Origin: Mesostigma viride
Taxonomy: Eukaryota; Streptophyta; Mesostigmatophyceae; Mesostigmatales; Mesostigmataceae
Assembly: GCA_009746045.1 (NCBI GenBank)
Contig: RPFO01000156.1
Location: 321,278-385,277 of the forward strand
Length of the DNA: 64,000 bases
Direction: 5' to 3'
Shown piece after piece: positions 35,201 to 47,200 of this stretch. The translations under genes and the position numbers were made by a program. The notes below the pieces were generated by a model. That model searched no databases and had not been told where the DNA came from. It saw only the letters and a program-made list of their open reading frames with translations. Every line of letters starts with the position of its first letter. Positions within the stretch are counted from its first letter, which is position 1.

Positions 35201-38200
35201 ATATCATAGCATACTGGAAACGTGGTATCATGTAGCATACTGGAAGCGTATTATAGTATAGCATACTGGAAGCATATTCTACTGGAGGCATACTGCAAAC
35301 ATGTTGGAGTGCTAGTGTTTGACTTGAACAAAACTGTTCCCACCTGCTGCCCCAGCTATCAAAGCACACACATACCAAAGGCACTTATTTACTATTAGTA
35401 CCCAATTGGACAACAGCATCCCCACCTGCTGCTCCAGCTCATGTATGCGCGCCTGCGCCGCCTTGGAGGACATGGCTGCCTTGCGTGCCGCGCGGCCATC
35501 GGCCAGTAGCGCCTCCAGCTTGTGGATGCGGTCCGCCTGCAGACACGAGGCCAGAGGCGATGGCGAGTAGGATTTGTTGTGGTGAGGGGAGTGCGCACTG
35601 GTGACGGGTGAGTCGAGTATGACGTGGCTGCGAGGGTATGCACTGGTGACGAGGGTGCAGGGTGCAGCATAAACGCCAACCAGGCTTAGCAAAACGGTGT
35701 ATCAACTACCTGGTTCATTTTCCATGCGGCAGCCAGCAACTGACGCTGGTGCCAGCACATGCCCGCGATGACAGGCACGGGCACCGAATAGTGCGTGCTC
35801 ATGTAGGACATAATCTCTTGATGCAAAAAGCAGGGAACACAACGATGTCCACACCATTTTACCCTGCACACAATTTCGCCCTCCACACCACTTGATGCGT
35901 GACGCCATTTTACCCTCCATCTACACCCCAGCAATTACCGCCTTAGTTCGATCTCCACGCAACAACGACTGCATTTTCTTTCTTCATGCTTCAATCCAAC
36001 AACTCTTTCGATTTTAGCCTTCAGGATGCATGGCCCCCGTCGCTGTGCGATCGCCCTCTGCCCATTTGCTGTGTCCAATTCCCCAACCATGCATTCCCCT
36101 TCACACGGTGCTGGAGTACATCTAATTTAAGTATAAGCATAATGTTGGCCACACTCCGGCACTGCTTCTCCAGGTGCCAACATCACTGTGTCACTACCAG
36201 TCACAATCAGTCATAGTCAGTCAGAATCAGTCACAATCAGTCACAACCAGTCACAATCAGTCACAGTCACTCACTACCAGTAACAATCAGTCACAATCAG
36301 TCACTACCAGTCACTTTGCCCACATCGCAACATTTCCTATCCCTCACCTGGTGCTGCAGCAATGCATCATTGGCAGTGAGCAGCTCTTGGTTTTCCGCGT
36401 ACCACTCGAGCTTGGCCTGGGCACGCGGCAGGTTTCCAAGATATGAGAGAGGGAAATACATGGGTGAAAACAATTAGAAATACGATATTAGGTTACTTAA
36501 ACACAAGACTTCAGCCTAGGCTGGGCACGCGGCAAGTTTCCACGATAGGAGGGAAGGAAACACATGGGTGAAACAATGATAAATACGAGAATAGGTTACT
36601 TAAACACAACACTTCAGCTCGGGCTTCGCACGCACTTGCCAGTGATGGAGGGAAACGGCCCTTTGGTTGACAGAGTATATGCCGTAGTGGATAATAAGAA
36701 GGAAAGAGAACTTGCAGGTATCTACAGTGTACATGGCATCTTTATGTATAGTACACACGAGTGACGGCGGGCCTGGGAGGCTTAAACTTGCCAGTCAAGG
36801 GCGGGAGAGAACGGTGATCGACTGTCTCAGTGAATGGGAAACGAGAGTTATGCGAGTTGCCACAAGGGCGAGGCCCGCAGCACCAGTTTCCACACCATGA
36901 TTTCCAAACGTGTGTGAAAGCCACGTGAGAATCCTTCACATGCGCATAGAAGCGCATCCTGCCCAACGCAGGATATGACCGAGGCATTGCTGTTCAAGCT
37001 AGAATGTGGATAAACACGTGCGTGCATGCGAAAGGACCCAACCAGGCACCTGCGTAAAACTAGAAAGTCGACATAAGTGCAAAATACATTGCTACACAAT
37101 AACCTCATACAATAACCAAGATAATAACAACTGAATACAGTGATCACATCATGGCCACGCTTAGCAAGGCTGGCCCCATATCTCCAGGGCATCGGGGTCC
37201 TACCCATGATTCGTATGGGATCCCAAAGCTATGCTATCACACCCACCAGCATGTCGGCCCTCTCCTGTGCCGACTCAGCCCGCACGCGCGCCAACTCCTG
37301 CTGAAGCTCATGCACGGTGGCATCCTCTGCCGCCACCTGGCCAGGGTCCATCCCACCCAGCCTTTGCTCCAGCTGCTTGGCGTGCGCCCGGCTGCGGTCG
37401 AGCTCCTGCTTGAGGTCGGCCTCGCGTGCGGCTGCCAGCTCTTGAGCACTCTCCAGCCGGGACTGGGGGCAGTGATGGGGTGGGCAGGTATGTGGGTGGG
37501 GAGGCAAGGGCTCGGCCAGGTAAGGGGGTGGGCAGGTAGGGGTCACTCTTTGCGTTCTTCCGCACGTTCAAAGGCGCATGTACTATGGCTGTGGAGACCA
37601 CCCAACTCCGAGCATGTCGACTGCCCCATGGTAGGATTGCTTGGAAGGACAGGGCACCCTCCCTCCTTGTTGTGTATAGGGGTTGAAGGTTCCTTTATTG
37701 GTACCCATGTGACACAGTCGTGTGCTTTTAGTTAATGGTAGGCGCAAACCACCCAGTCTACTATGGCGTTTGCACGGCAACCGTAACGTACAGCTCCAGC
37801 AGCTTGCGCCTACCTACATCAACGTTGATCCCATTGGTTCATTAACAGCATCCACGGACATTCTACTCACCCTATGCAAAGCAACAGCATCGAAACCTGC
37901 AGGCCTGGCCGCAGCTGTAGAGTGGTGCTGCTTGTGCCTAGTTACTATGTCCATTTGCTTCAACAATATGCTACAAGCCCAGCCAATAACCCATGTACCT
38001 GCAAGCCCAGCAGCGGCACCCGTGTGGCCCTGCGTATGTTTACCCAAACACCCCGTCGCTCGACCACTACATCGCTATTCAAATACCAGTAGTACTGCTA
38101 TACTCTACCACATGTACCACCATATCCATTTCACGATTCAAATACTAGTAGTACTTCTGTAGTCTACCACATGCGCACCTGCAGGTCCAGCAGCTGGGCC

Positions 38201-41200
38201 AGCGTGGCGCTGCTGGCCTCCCTCTGGTGGCGCTCGTCGAGGCTGCGCTGAAGGTCCACTGCCAGTCGCGCATTCTCCTCGGCCATGCGCGCCTCACGCT
38301 CCTTGGAGCGGGCCTCCGCCTCGCGCATGCGCGCCAGCAGGCGCTCGTTCTCTTTCTGGTGGGTGGGGGTGTATTTGGCCCATGGTGAGGGTAGGGCGCA
38401 GCAACGGACCATTTGCTTAGGGGTTGTGTACAGTGCATGTAAGGTACCCTTGCTCACCGGCGCTTGTTCTCCTGCTGATGGGTGGGCGGGCGTCTGGCCC
38501 ATGGATAGGGTAGGGCGCAGCGGGACCTCTCCTGATCTAAGTACGGAGCTGAATACCATGAATAGGGGGCGCAGCGGGACCTCTCCTGATCTAAGTACGG
38601 AGCTGAATACCATGAATAGGGGGCGCAGCGGGACCTCTCCTGATCTAAGTACGGAGCTGAATACCATGAATAGGGGGCGCAGCGGGACCTCTCCTGATCT
38701 AAGTACGGAGCTGAATACCATGAATAGGTCGCGCATACAATGCAGCAAGACGCCTATGCCCTCACCCGGAGACCGGTGAGCTGCGCTCCTCCCACAAGGT
38801 TTTCACATGAAATGGGCAGCGGCACAGTCTCAATTAGGCGGCATGTATTCAGCGGCACTTCTTCAATTAGGAAAGATGGCGCGAGCGAGTAAGCAATCAT
38901 CCAAGATCCTCACCTGGAAGCCGGTGAGCAGCGTCTCTTGCTCCAGGATGGTGCGCCGCACCTGCTGCATCTCATCCAGGCTCAGGTTGGCCTGGTGTCA
39001 GCGACATCATGAATGGCAACGGCATATGGGAAGGGTGATGGCCACCGAGGAAGTGGGGCGAAGGGAGAGAGGTGAGTGGCGTCAGTGACCAGAGCGCGGT
39101 CGGGCGACCAACATCACGGTGATCATGGTGGTGAGGAGGCATGAGAAAGTGGACAGGGCTGTCCATGGGGAGAGCTAGTAGGACAGCTACATGGTCTGTG
39201 TAGGTGCGTTCTTGCGTATATAGTTATTAATCAATCATCTGCTGCCATGCGGCAAATCAGACACCTTAGAACTCCTGTGCGAAAACCCTGTGTAAGATTA
39301 TAAGATGGAGTGTGGTGGGAGGGTGTTATTGCTTGCGCGCACTATCCTAGCTTATGGTGGATGAGCTTATTATCCTTGCCCAGCCCCATCGACTCGCAAG
39401 AGATCCGACTCTGGCTATCTGTTGTGACGTGTGGCACCCTTCTCCATTCACCCATTCACCCATGACCTCACTCATGACCGCAACCCCACCTTCTCGCCAC
39501 CAGCGGCCGCGATCTTCTTGGCCGGGTCCGCGCTGAGGAGATCCTGTACAGAGCGCGGCATAAGGTATAGGGCAGGGATGGCCAGTAGGCGGTTAGGGTT
39601 CGCACCGAGGATGCCCAGTGCAGACAACAGCGTAAGGAAGCCAGAGGGGGTCATTGGGGTAGCCAAGTAAGGGAGGGTGACTGGTGAGGAAGGAGGAGAC
39701 TGGTGCTCAGACCACAGGAAAGGCAGGCAGAGAACAATGTATCAGGCGGGCGTGAATAATGCGCAGGGGAAAGTGATGGATGATGCGCAGGGGAAAGTGA
39801 TGGATGATGCGCAGGGGAAAGTGATGGATAATGTGCAGGGGAGAGTGATGGATAATGCGCAGGGGACAAGGACTAGGGCAGGCATGGACAGCAGGTGCTT
39901 GCCGTCGGGTGGTCAAGAGCAGGGGGGGCTAAATGTAAGCCAGCTTGCATGGGTCAAGGTCAGGGTATTCGGTGATAGAAATGCACACACGGAAAGAAGT
40001 ATTAAGTAAAGTAGGTAAGTGGTGAGTGGCGTAGTAAGTATCAAGAAAAAAGTATAGTGACGCAAATTCGTGTATATCAAGGCATGCGTATAAGAGGGTT
40101 TCAATCACCACCGACAGGCAATCGAGCAAGTTACACGCACTGCTGAAAGCCAAGAGAGCGTGTCTCACCTGGTACTGCATCTCCAGGTTGTACTTCTCCT
40201 TCTGCAGGGACCGAAGCTTCTCCTCGTAGGCCTGCAAAGGTGCCAAGGGGAACCGCAAGGTACAGACGCCAGTGGAAGACACAGCAGGTTGCAACAAGAG
40301 GTAATGATGAAGGCAAGTCAGCATCAAGGGCACAGGGGCGCGAGAAACCGTGCGAACTTGCACCGGGTGCACCTACGAATCACTGCTCGGTGGATCAATG
40401 CAAGTGCAAACCCGCGTGTGCCATCACCAACGTAGTACGATGTTACTGCAGTCGTGAAACCCATCTCGACCAGTTAGCAATGATTGTCAAAGAAAAATAC
40501 ATTACACTGTAAGGCCACCAAAGCACAGTTTGGAGGTGCCTCAGCATCCCTGATTTCTAGTCACCCAAACTTTTCAAGCCGTTTCCCGCTGGCTGTTGAG
40601 GAACACCATAACTGCCGTAGTGTACTAGAGCCCGGGCATGCAGGTAAGTATCAAATAGTATTGTTGATTGGTCTCCTAATGCGTGCACTCGCTGCTACAG
40701 AAGATGCTGCACGTATATCCATGGTGCTAACTGTTGCAAGTATACTCATATGTGTTATCACAAGATATTAGCATCAACCCACCTTGTACCGCTTGGCACT
40801 GCCTATTGAAGCGAACTGCCTATCAGTACAGTAAAGTAAAACCCGTGCAGCCCAGAGTTGCAGGTACACTGGCAAGACTTGATCCTCATCATTTCTCCTC
40901 CGCCCACCTCCTTGGGCCGCTGTGCGCTGGCTGTTACCGACGACTGACAGAGTATATTAGTAAGCTTTAAACGGAGTCAGATGACACCTCAGCCATACCC
41001 ACCTCTTTCAGCCATTGTGCAATCGCTGTTGCAGAAGACTTTTAATGTATATTACAAATTCCTTAAACATATTAAATTCTCATCAAACCCACCTCCTTGA
41101 GCCGCTTGGCGCTGGCGGCCGCTTCCTTGCGGCTCTCCCCCAGCTGTCTCTGCGCCTCCTTGCGCAGGGTGGTTTCTTCTGCCAGCCGCTCCCGCAGGCT

Positions 41201-44200
41201 GGCCACCTCCTTCTGCAGCTGCTCGTTGTGCACTGAGGTGGCCTTCTGGACCGCCTTTAGCTCGGCATGCGCACTCATTGCCACCACCTGGGGCAAGAAT
41301 AGAGGTACAAGTACGGCATGCGTGGATTATAAGTGCGCACTCATGGCTACCACCTGGGGCAAGGTTAGCGGTACAAGCACGGCGTAGCTGAAGGCTCGGT
41401 GCGCGCTCGTAGCCACTGCCCGGGGAAGGAAGCCTATAACTACATGGCCAGAGGGTGATGAGCATGCAATGGGGGCTCATGGCCACCATCTGCAGCGAGA
41501 ATAGAGGTACAAGTACGGCATCGATAGAGTATAAGTGCGCGCTCATGCCCACCATATGTCGAAGGAATTATATAAATTGCATGGCCAGAGAGTGATGAGT
41601 ATGCAATGGCAACTCATGGCAACCACCTACGACAAGGGCATACTGTCAACCATGATACGTGAGTGTCAACCACGATGCATGAGTGTCAACCACGATACGT
41701 GAGTGTCAACCACGATACGTGAGTGTCAACCACAATACGTGAGTGTCAACCACGATAGGTGAGTGCCAACCACGATACGTGAGTGCCGATAAGTTACAGC
41801 ATGATTGCGTGATCATTGCCGCCTCCTGGTCAGAGACTAAGCAGTCACCGGATACGTGGCGGATGAAACCATAAGAAAGGGCCACCGCGTATGTATTATA
41901 TAAGGGCCACCACAGTGGCCGCGATGGGGCATTATTAGCCGTACTGTTTCCTTGGCAGAAGACGGAAAAATAGTGGGCTCGCATAGCCACCCGCTGGTCA
42001 AACACACAGTTATGAACACAGCCAGGATGAGCTGTGTTTGGGCATACAAGGCCACCATGTGGGCAGACAAGGATTGCAACAACAGATATGGAAGTTTGAA
42101 TGGCAGTTTGTATGGTGGGACGATGAAGTACTTGGTGTCCGGCTGCCTCAGGGGCACACATCTAATGAACCCACATAGCGGGGCAGGGGAACAGGCTTCC
42201 CTATTGCAACTGCGGTTGCAAAGACACACGTATCCTATAACCCACCTGCTGCTGCAGGAAATGGAACTGGTGACTCAATTCCTCGTTACTAATGCCGACG
42301 CCGCCACCGCTGGCCCGTCCGCGCGCGCCCACGCCTGTCTTTGGAGGCGCAACCGCTGGGCCCCCCTGCTGGTGGGGCTGTTCCCCCCACGCCAGCCTGG
42401 CACCCGCGTGCTGTCCAGGTGGCGGGCCCCAACCAGCCGTTCCCCTGCCCATCCCTTGCCCCACTGCCAGGTGGCGGGCCAGACCCATCCCCCCCACTGC
42501 CTTGGACGGTGTCCCCGCAGGGCTAACTCTACCCCCGCCACCCCCCCCTACTCCTCGGCTCCCAGTGGAGGATCCGGGCCCTTGTGTCGTGGATGCAGGG
42601 GAAGATGCCTCGGGGGGTGGGCGGGCAGCAAACACGCCGCCCCCGCCCCCCCGCCGTAGGTCCAAATCGGCGTCAAGGGAGAGCAGTAAGGAGAGCGGGC
42701 GAGGGACGGGGGTGGGAGTATCCAGAGAATCCACTTCTGCCACCTTCACCCCTCCCGCGGCCACCGCTGCTGCAGAGCTTCCAGCGCCAGTGTTACCCCC
42801 CCCCCTTGCCCCTGTCGCGTCAGTCACCGGGATGCCGCCACCTGGCATGTGCTGCGGCACACCAGAAGAAGCGTGAGCCCCCAAGGCAGGACCATGGCTC
42901 CCACCACCGTCTGCCCCATGGCTGGCCCCGACCCATCCAGGATGGGGAGGTGGCGTAGCCAGGTTTGCCGTGGCCCCAGGCCCGTCCTGTGTGGCTGCAA
43001 TCGTGGCAGCAGATGACGCCCTCGGTGTCCCCTTTGGGGACTCGTGCATGCCTCTACCCATGGGTGACTCGTGACCCGCTCGACCGGTGGGCGAATCATG
43101 GCCACTTCTCACGGGTGTTGATGGTGACGACGGCGGCAGGCTGGGCAAGGGGTACGCCCTTGCTGGGCCTCCGATCCCGGTGGAGCTGCCCAGGGCGTCG
43201 TCCTCCTCGGTATCCCTGGCGCCCACGTCCCCATGGTGCCTGGGGGACGCCGCGGTGCCGGGCCCCGGGCGGACGGGAAGGGGCGCACCGATCTCCGCGG
43301 GTTGGGCTGCTGCTGCTGCTGGTAGCAGCTGGTTTGTGGATGCGGTGCTGAGGCGGCTGGGGGCGGTGCTCTCGGCAACACTGCTGTGGGACATGCCGGA
43401 TCTGGTGAGGCATGGGTTCATAGGGTCATAGGGTCATAGGTTCATCGGGTCATAGGGTCATAGGGTCATAGGGTCATATGGACATAGGGTCACAGGGTCA
43501 TAAGGTCATCGGGTCATAGGTTCATAGGTTCATAGGTTCATCGGGTCATAGGGTCATAGGGTCATAGGGTCACAGGGTCATAGGGTCATAGGGTCATAGG
43601 GTCATAGGGTAATGGGGTCATCGGGTCATGGGGTGGATAGATATGAGCAAGTTTCAACACAGGAGCAACGGGGACAAAGGGTGGGGTGGACGCGTGGCGT
43701 AGTCAGCACAAACGTAGTCGGGATGTAAATGCAGACAGGCGGTGCCAGCTGAGGCTACGTCTCCCCCACCTACACTGTCCATGTCAATTTGTGTGTGTGG
43801 CACTGATGGCGTAGCGAGCAAAGTTGGGATGGACGGTGTAGAGCGTTGCTCCACTTTGCTGCTCCAAGTCGGCTGCAGCGTACCCACATAGCTACTGCTC
43901 CTTGTACTCCACCCAACTCTGCTACTGCTCCCTGCAACCACCCATCCCTGCTGCTACCCACAACCACACACCTCTGCTGCTGTTGCCCGCAACCACCCAC
44001 CCCTGCTGCTACACGCAACCACCCACCTCGCCTGCTCTCGCTTGCGCTGCTCCATGTCGGCGAAGAACTGCCGCTTGGCCGCCTCCTCGGATTCACTGTC
44101 TGTGTCCAGGTTGAGCTCCTCTAGGGACGCCAGGGGGCGCCCAGGGGGGCCCTTGCCTGCGGACGAGTAGGCGGTGGAGGACTGCGACGTCTCCAGGGGG

Positions 44201-47200
44201 GTGGATGGCGCGTGGGGGGAAGCGGGACCTGGCGTGGATGCCCAAATGCATTCAATGTTGCATGGAAGGTGAATGGGCAGAATGAATAAGTCAAACTAAA
44301 CAGTCACCAATTACACGGACAGAGCAGCGACGTCAGTAATAGCCGTTATCCCAAGGTAGAGAGGAAGACAGGGACAGGACAAAAGTCAACAGGGGCCTAA
44401 CAAGAACGAGGGTACCAATAACGCCACGCAGTCTACGCGCTTTTCATTAACACGAACGCATACCTGGAATCCAATTAATGCTATCACAAATGGTGCTGAA
44501 CCCTTTACACGTTTCCTGACAAAGCAAGGACCTCAGTCATGAGCACCTTAGTGGAGACACCGCATCTAACGAACGTGACGTGGCCAGCATCAAGTGCTTA
44601 TATGCCCTACCACTGAGGGTACCACGCCACCTTTAGATACTCATGGCCACAAGGACTACAGCTGGGAGGTACGCAACCTAATAACCGGACCTGACCGGCA
44701 TTCTCATGGTCATAGCAGCCTAATTAATACACCACCCCTTCTAACTTGGTGTGATCAACTTATCAGAGTGCATTCACTGGCAAGCTGGGTAAATATGGCC
44801 GGCTTGAATCGACACACTTGCCTAGGTATGCCAGCCCGGTGGCAGGCCTTTTGTTCACAACAAAAGTACACTCGAGAATAGGACACAGACATGGGTTGCA
44901 TGATCGATTGCATACCGGGTGACGCCGTGGCGCCATCCTTTGCCCGCCCTGTAGGGGTAGATCCTGCGGCCTCTGGGACCCTGGCGCTTGCAGACATAAC
45001 CGTGCCCCCAGCCGTTGATGCTGTCCCTGGTAAACCACTCGGTGCGCTCTTCTCCTTGGCAGTTGCGGGCGTTGCAGCTGCTGTGGGCGCCCGCTGCAGG
45101 CTGGGTTTCTCGTCTGGGGTCGGTGGCTGCGCGGACAGCACATCGTCACCAGCACCCGTGGATGGTTGATAATCAAGATTATAAATGATAATGACGATAG
45201 TAGTCGTGGTAAACATTTAATAGCAATAACAGTATATAGCTAATAATAATAACGGCAGAATGCATTACCCCCACTGGTCGGCCATGACCACCCCTGTGCT
45301 AAACGACGGCCAAGTCAGTATGGCCATGTGCGCCACCATGTGGTTTGGTTTGATACTCTAAGCAAAAAGAGATGTGCAGATAGCCATGACGGTAAACGAC
45401 ATGCACGGAGGGGAGAACAGAGACAGAGAGAAAGAGAGAGAGGGGGGGGGGAGGAGGAGGGGGGGGAGTCAATCTCATACACACCTACGCGGTCACGCAA
45501 ACACTCACAGTATACTGTGGAGACAGCAAGTATTTCTGGGCAAAAGCGGAGTAGTCTACGTATCACGTCATCACCCAGGCCACCCAGGGAAAGGGCCCTG
45601 CATCGGAAGCACTATACAGGGGATGCTGCACCATATGCAGACTAATTTGGGCAACAACAAACCAACGCCTTACCTATGAAGTAGCACGGGAGTGGTCCAC
45701 AGTGTAAGCCGCAGGGAAATCAACGGAGTGACTAAAAGAGTCATGACTATATAGAGTGACCCATAGAGTGACCTACCGGTGGCGGCTGCGGCGTCGTCAG
45801 CGGAGGCTGCTGCGCTTGTACTCCCGATGCCCTTCGCGGTTCCTCCTCATCATCATCACCATCTTCCGCCTCAAATTCGTCCCCACTGCCGCCATACGCC
45901 CCCTTGTCCACCGTCCTGTCCCCCTCGAGTCCCCTTAGTATGCCCTTGCCCAGTGCGCCGGGGCTCTCGTCATCACTCGCCCCTGCATCCGAGTCATCGC
46001 TAATGTCAGCAGGTTTCCTGGCCGGCACCGCTGCCGGCTTCTTGGCACCGGTGGCCGGCGTGGAGATGGACAACCCTGGCTTGGTGGGCGCGGTGCCGGA
46101 TGCCAGTTTACGAGCGGATGTGCCTGTGTCCCCAGGGGCGGATTGTTTGCTAGCAGAGGCAGCTGCGGCCTTTGCACTGGCAGCCGCAGCCGCACGAGGG
46201 GGACCCGTGCGCCCACCCACCTGCGACAAACTATCCTCCTCATCCATTCCATCATCCTCTCCCTCGTCTTCCTCTAGGTACCTCCCCTTGCTGGCCTTGC
46301 TGGCAGTATTAGTCTTGCTGGCAAATGCCTCCTCTTCCTCATCGTCCGTGATCGTCAGCTCACTCAGCGCGCTCATCTCACTACCAGAGGGCGTGGGAGG
46401 CTCTGGTTCCTTGGGTTTGGTCAGCTCGGCGATCCGGCGCGCGGCGACCACGGCTGGTGGTGGTGATGGTAATGGGGGGGAGCAGGGGGGGGGGGGAGGG
46501 GAGGGGGCACCGGGGGGTGACAAGAGGGGGAAGGTGGGGTTGACAAGTAGTAGTAGGGGACATGGTTCAGGAGGGGAGGAAGGATCAGATAGGAAGGGGG
46601 GCCAAACAGGGGGGGGATGATGAGAGAAGATAATGGGTGGGTGGGTGCGGGAAGGGGGAAGAGGAAGAAGGGGAAAGAGGAGGGAGAAGGCGACGGAACA
46701 GGGGGGGAGGGGGGGAGATCAGTTATCCGAGTATAGCCGAGGCCTTGTCTGTCCCTGTCTCCCCACACACGCATGGTTAGCCATAAATCTCACCACCTTT
46801 GACGGCCCTTTCACTTGTCCAGACACAGCCACAAAACACAGCCCCCCTTGGGCCCACAACGATAACCCCTCGCCTGCCTTGTGGAGTAGACTTGGCTTCA
46901 ACTACCCCACTGTTTGGTTTTTCATTCGGCCCGTACCTAGCCACGACCACAGCGCTCACCGTTTGTAGCATCGGCCAATATCTAGCCGTGGCCACAACCA
47001 CTTTGCCATATAACCACCACCACGGTGCCAACCTGCAACAGCCTCAGCCTTAACCTAGCCACAACCACGGCACAACAATAGAACCACGACAGGCCGACCT
47101 TCGCCAACCTCACCCCTTAGCTAGCCACAACCACCGCACCAGGTCTACCCCACCTGTGGCAACCTCGCCCCTTAACCAGCCACAACCCCCGCACCAGGTC

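Noticed and set aside
35712-35747. Extra CEP162-like exon (RQLLAAAWKMNQ) between exons 12 and 13
   Set aside because: Acceptor- and donor-like sites exist and it would keep the frame, but the joint WYAENQELLTANDALLQHQ to ADRIHKLEALL is already continuous coiled coil, and this segment has no family support. It may be another decoy; cDNA would decide.
43405-43640. Telomere-like repeat
   Set aside because: The 8-bp unit TCATAGGG is not the TTTTAGGG/TTTAGGG telomere repeat of green algae and sits inside an intron.
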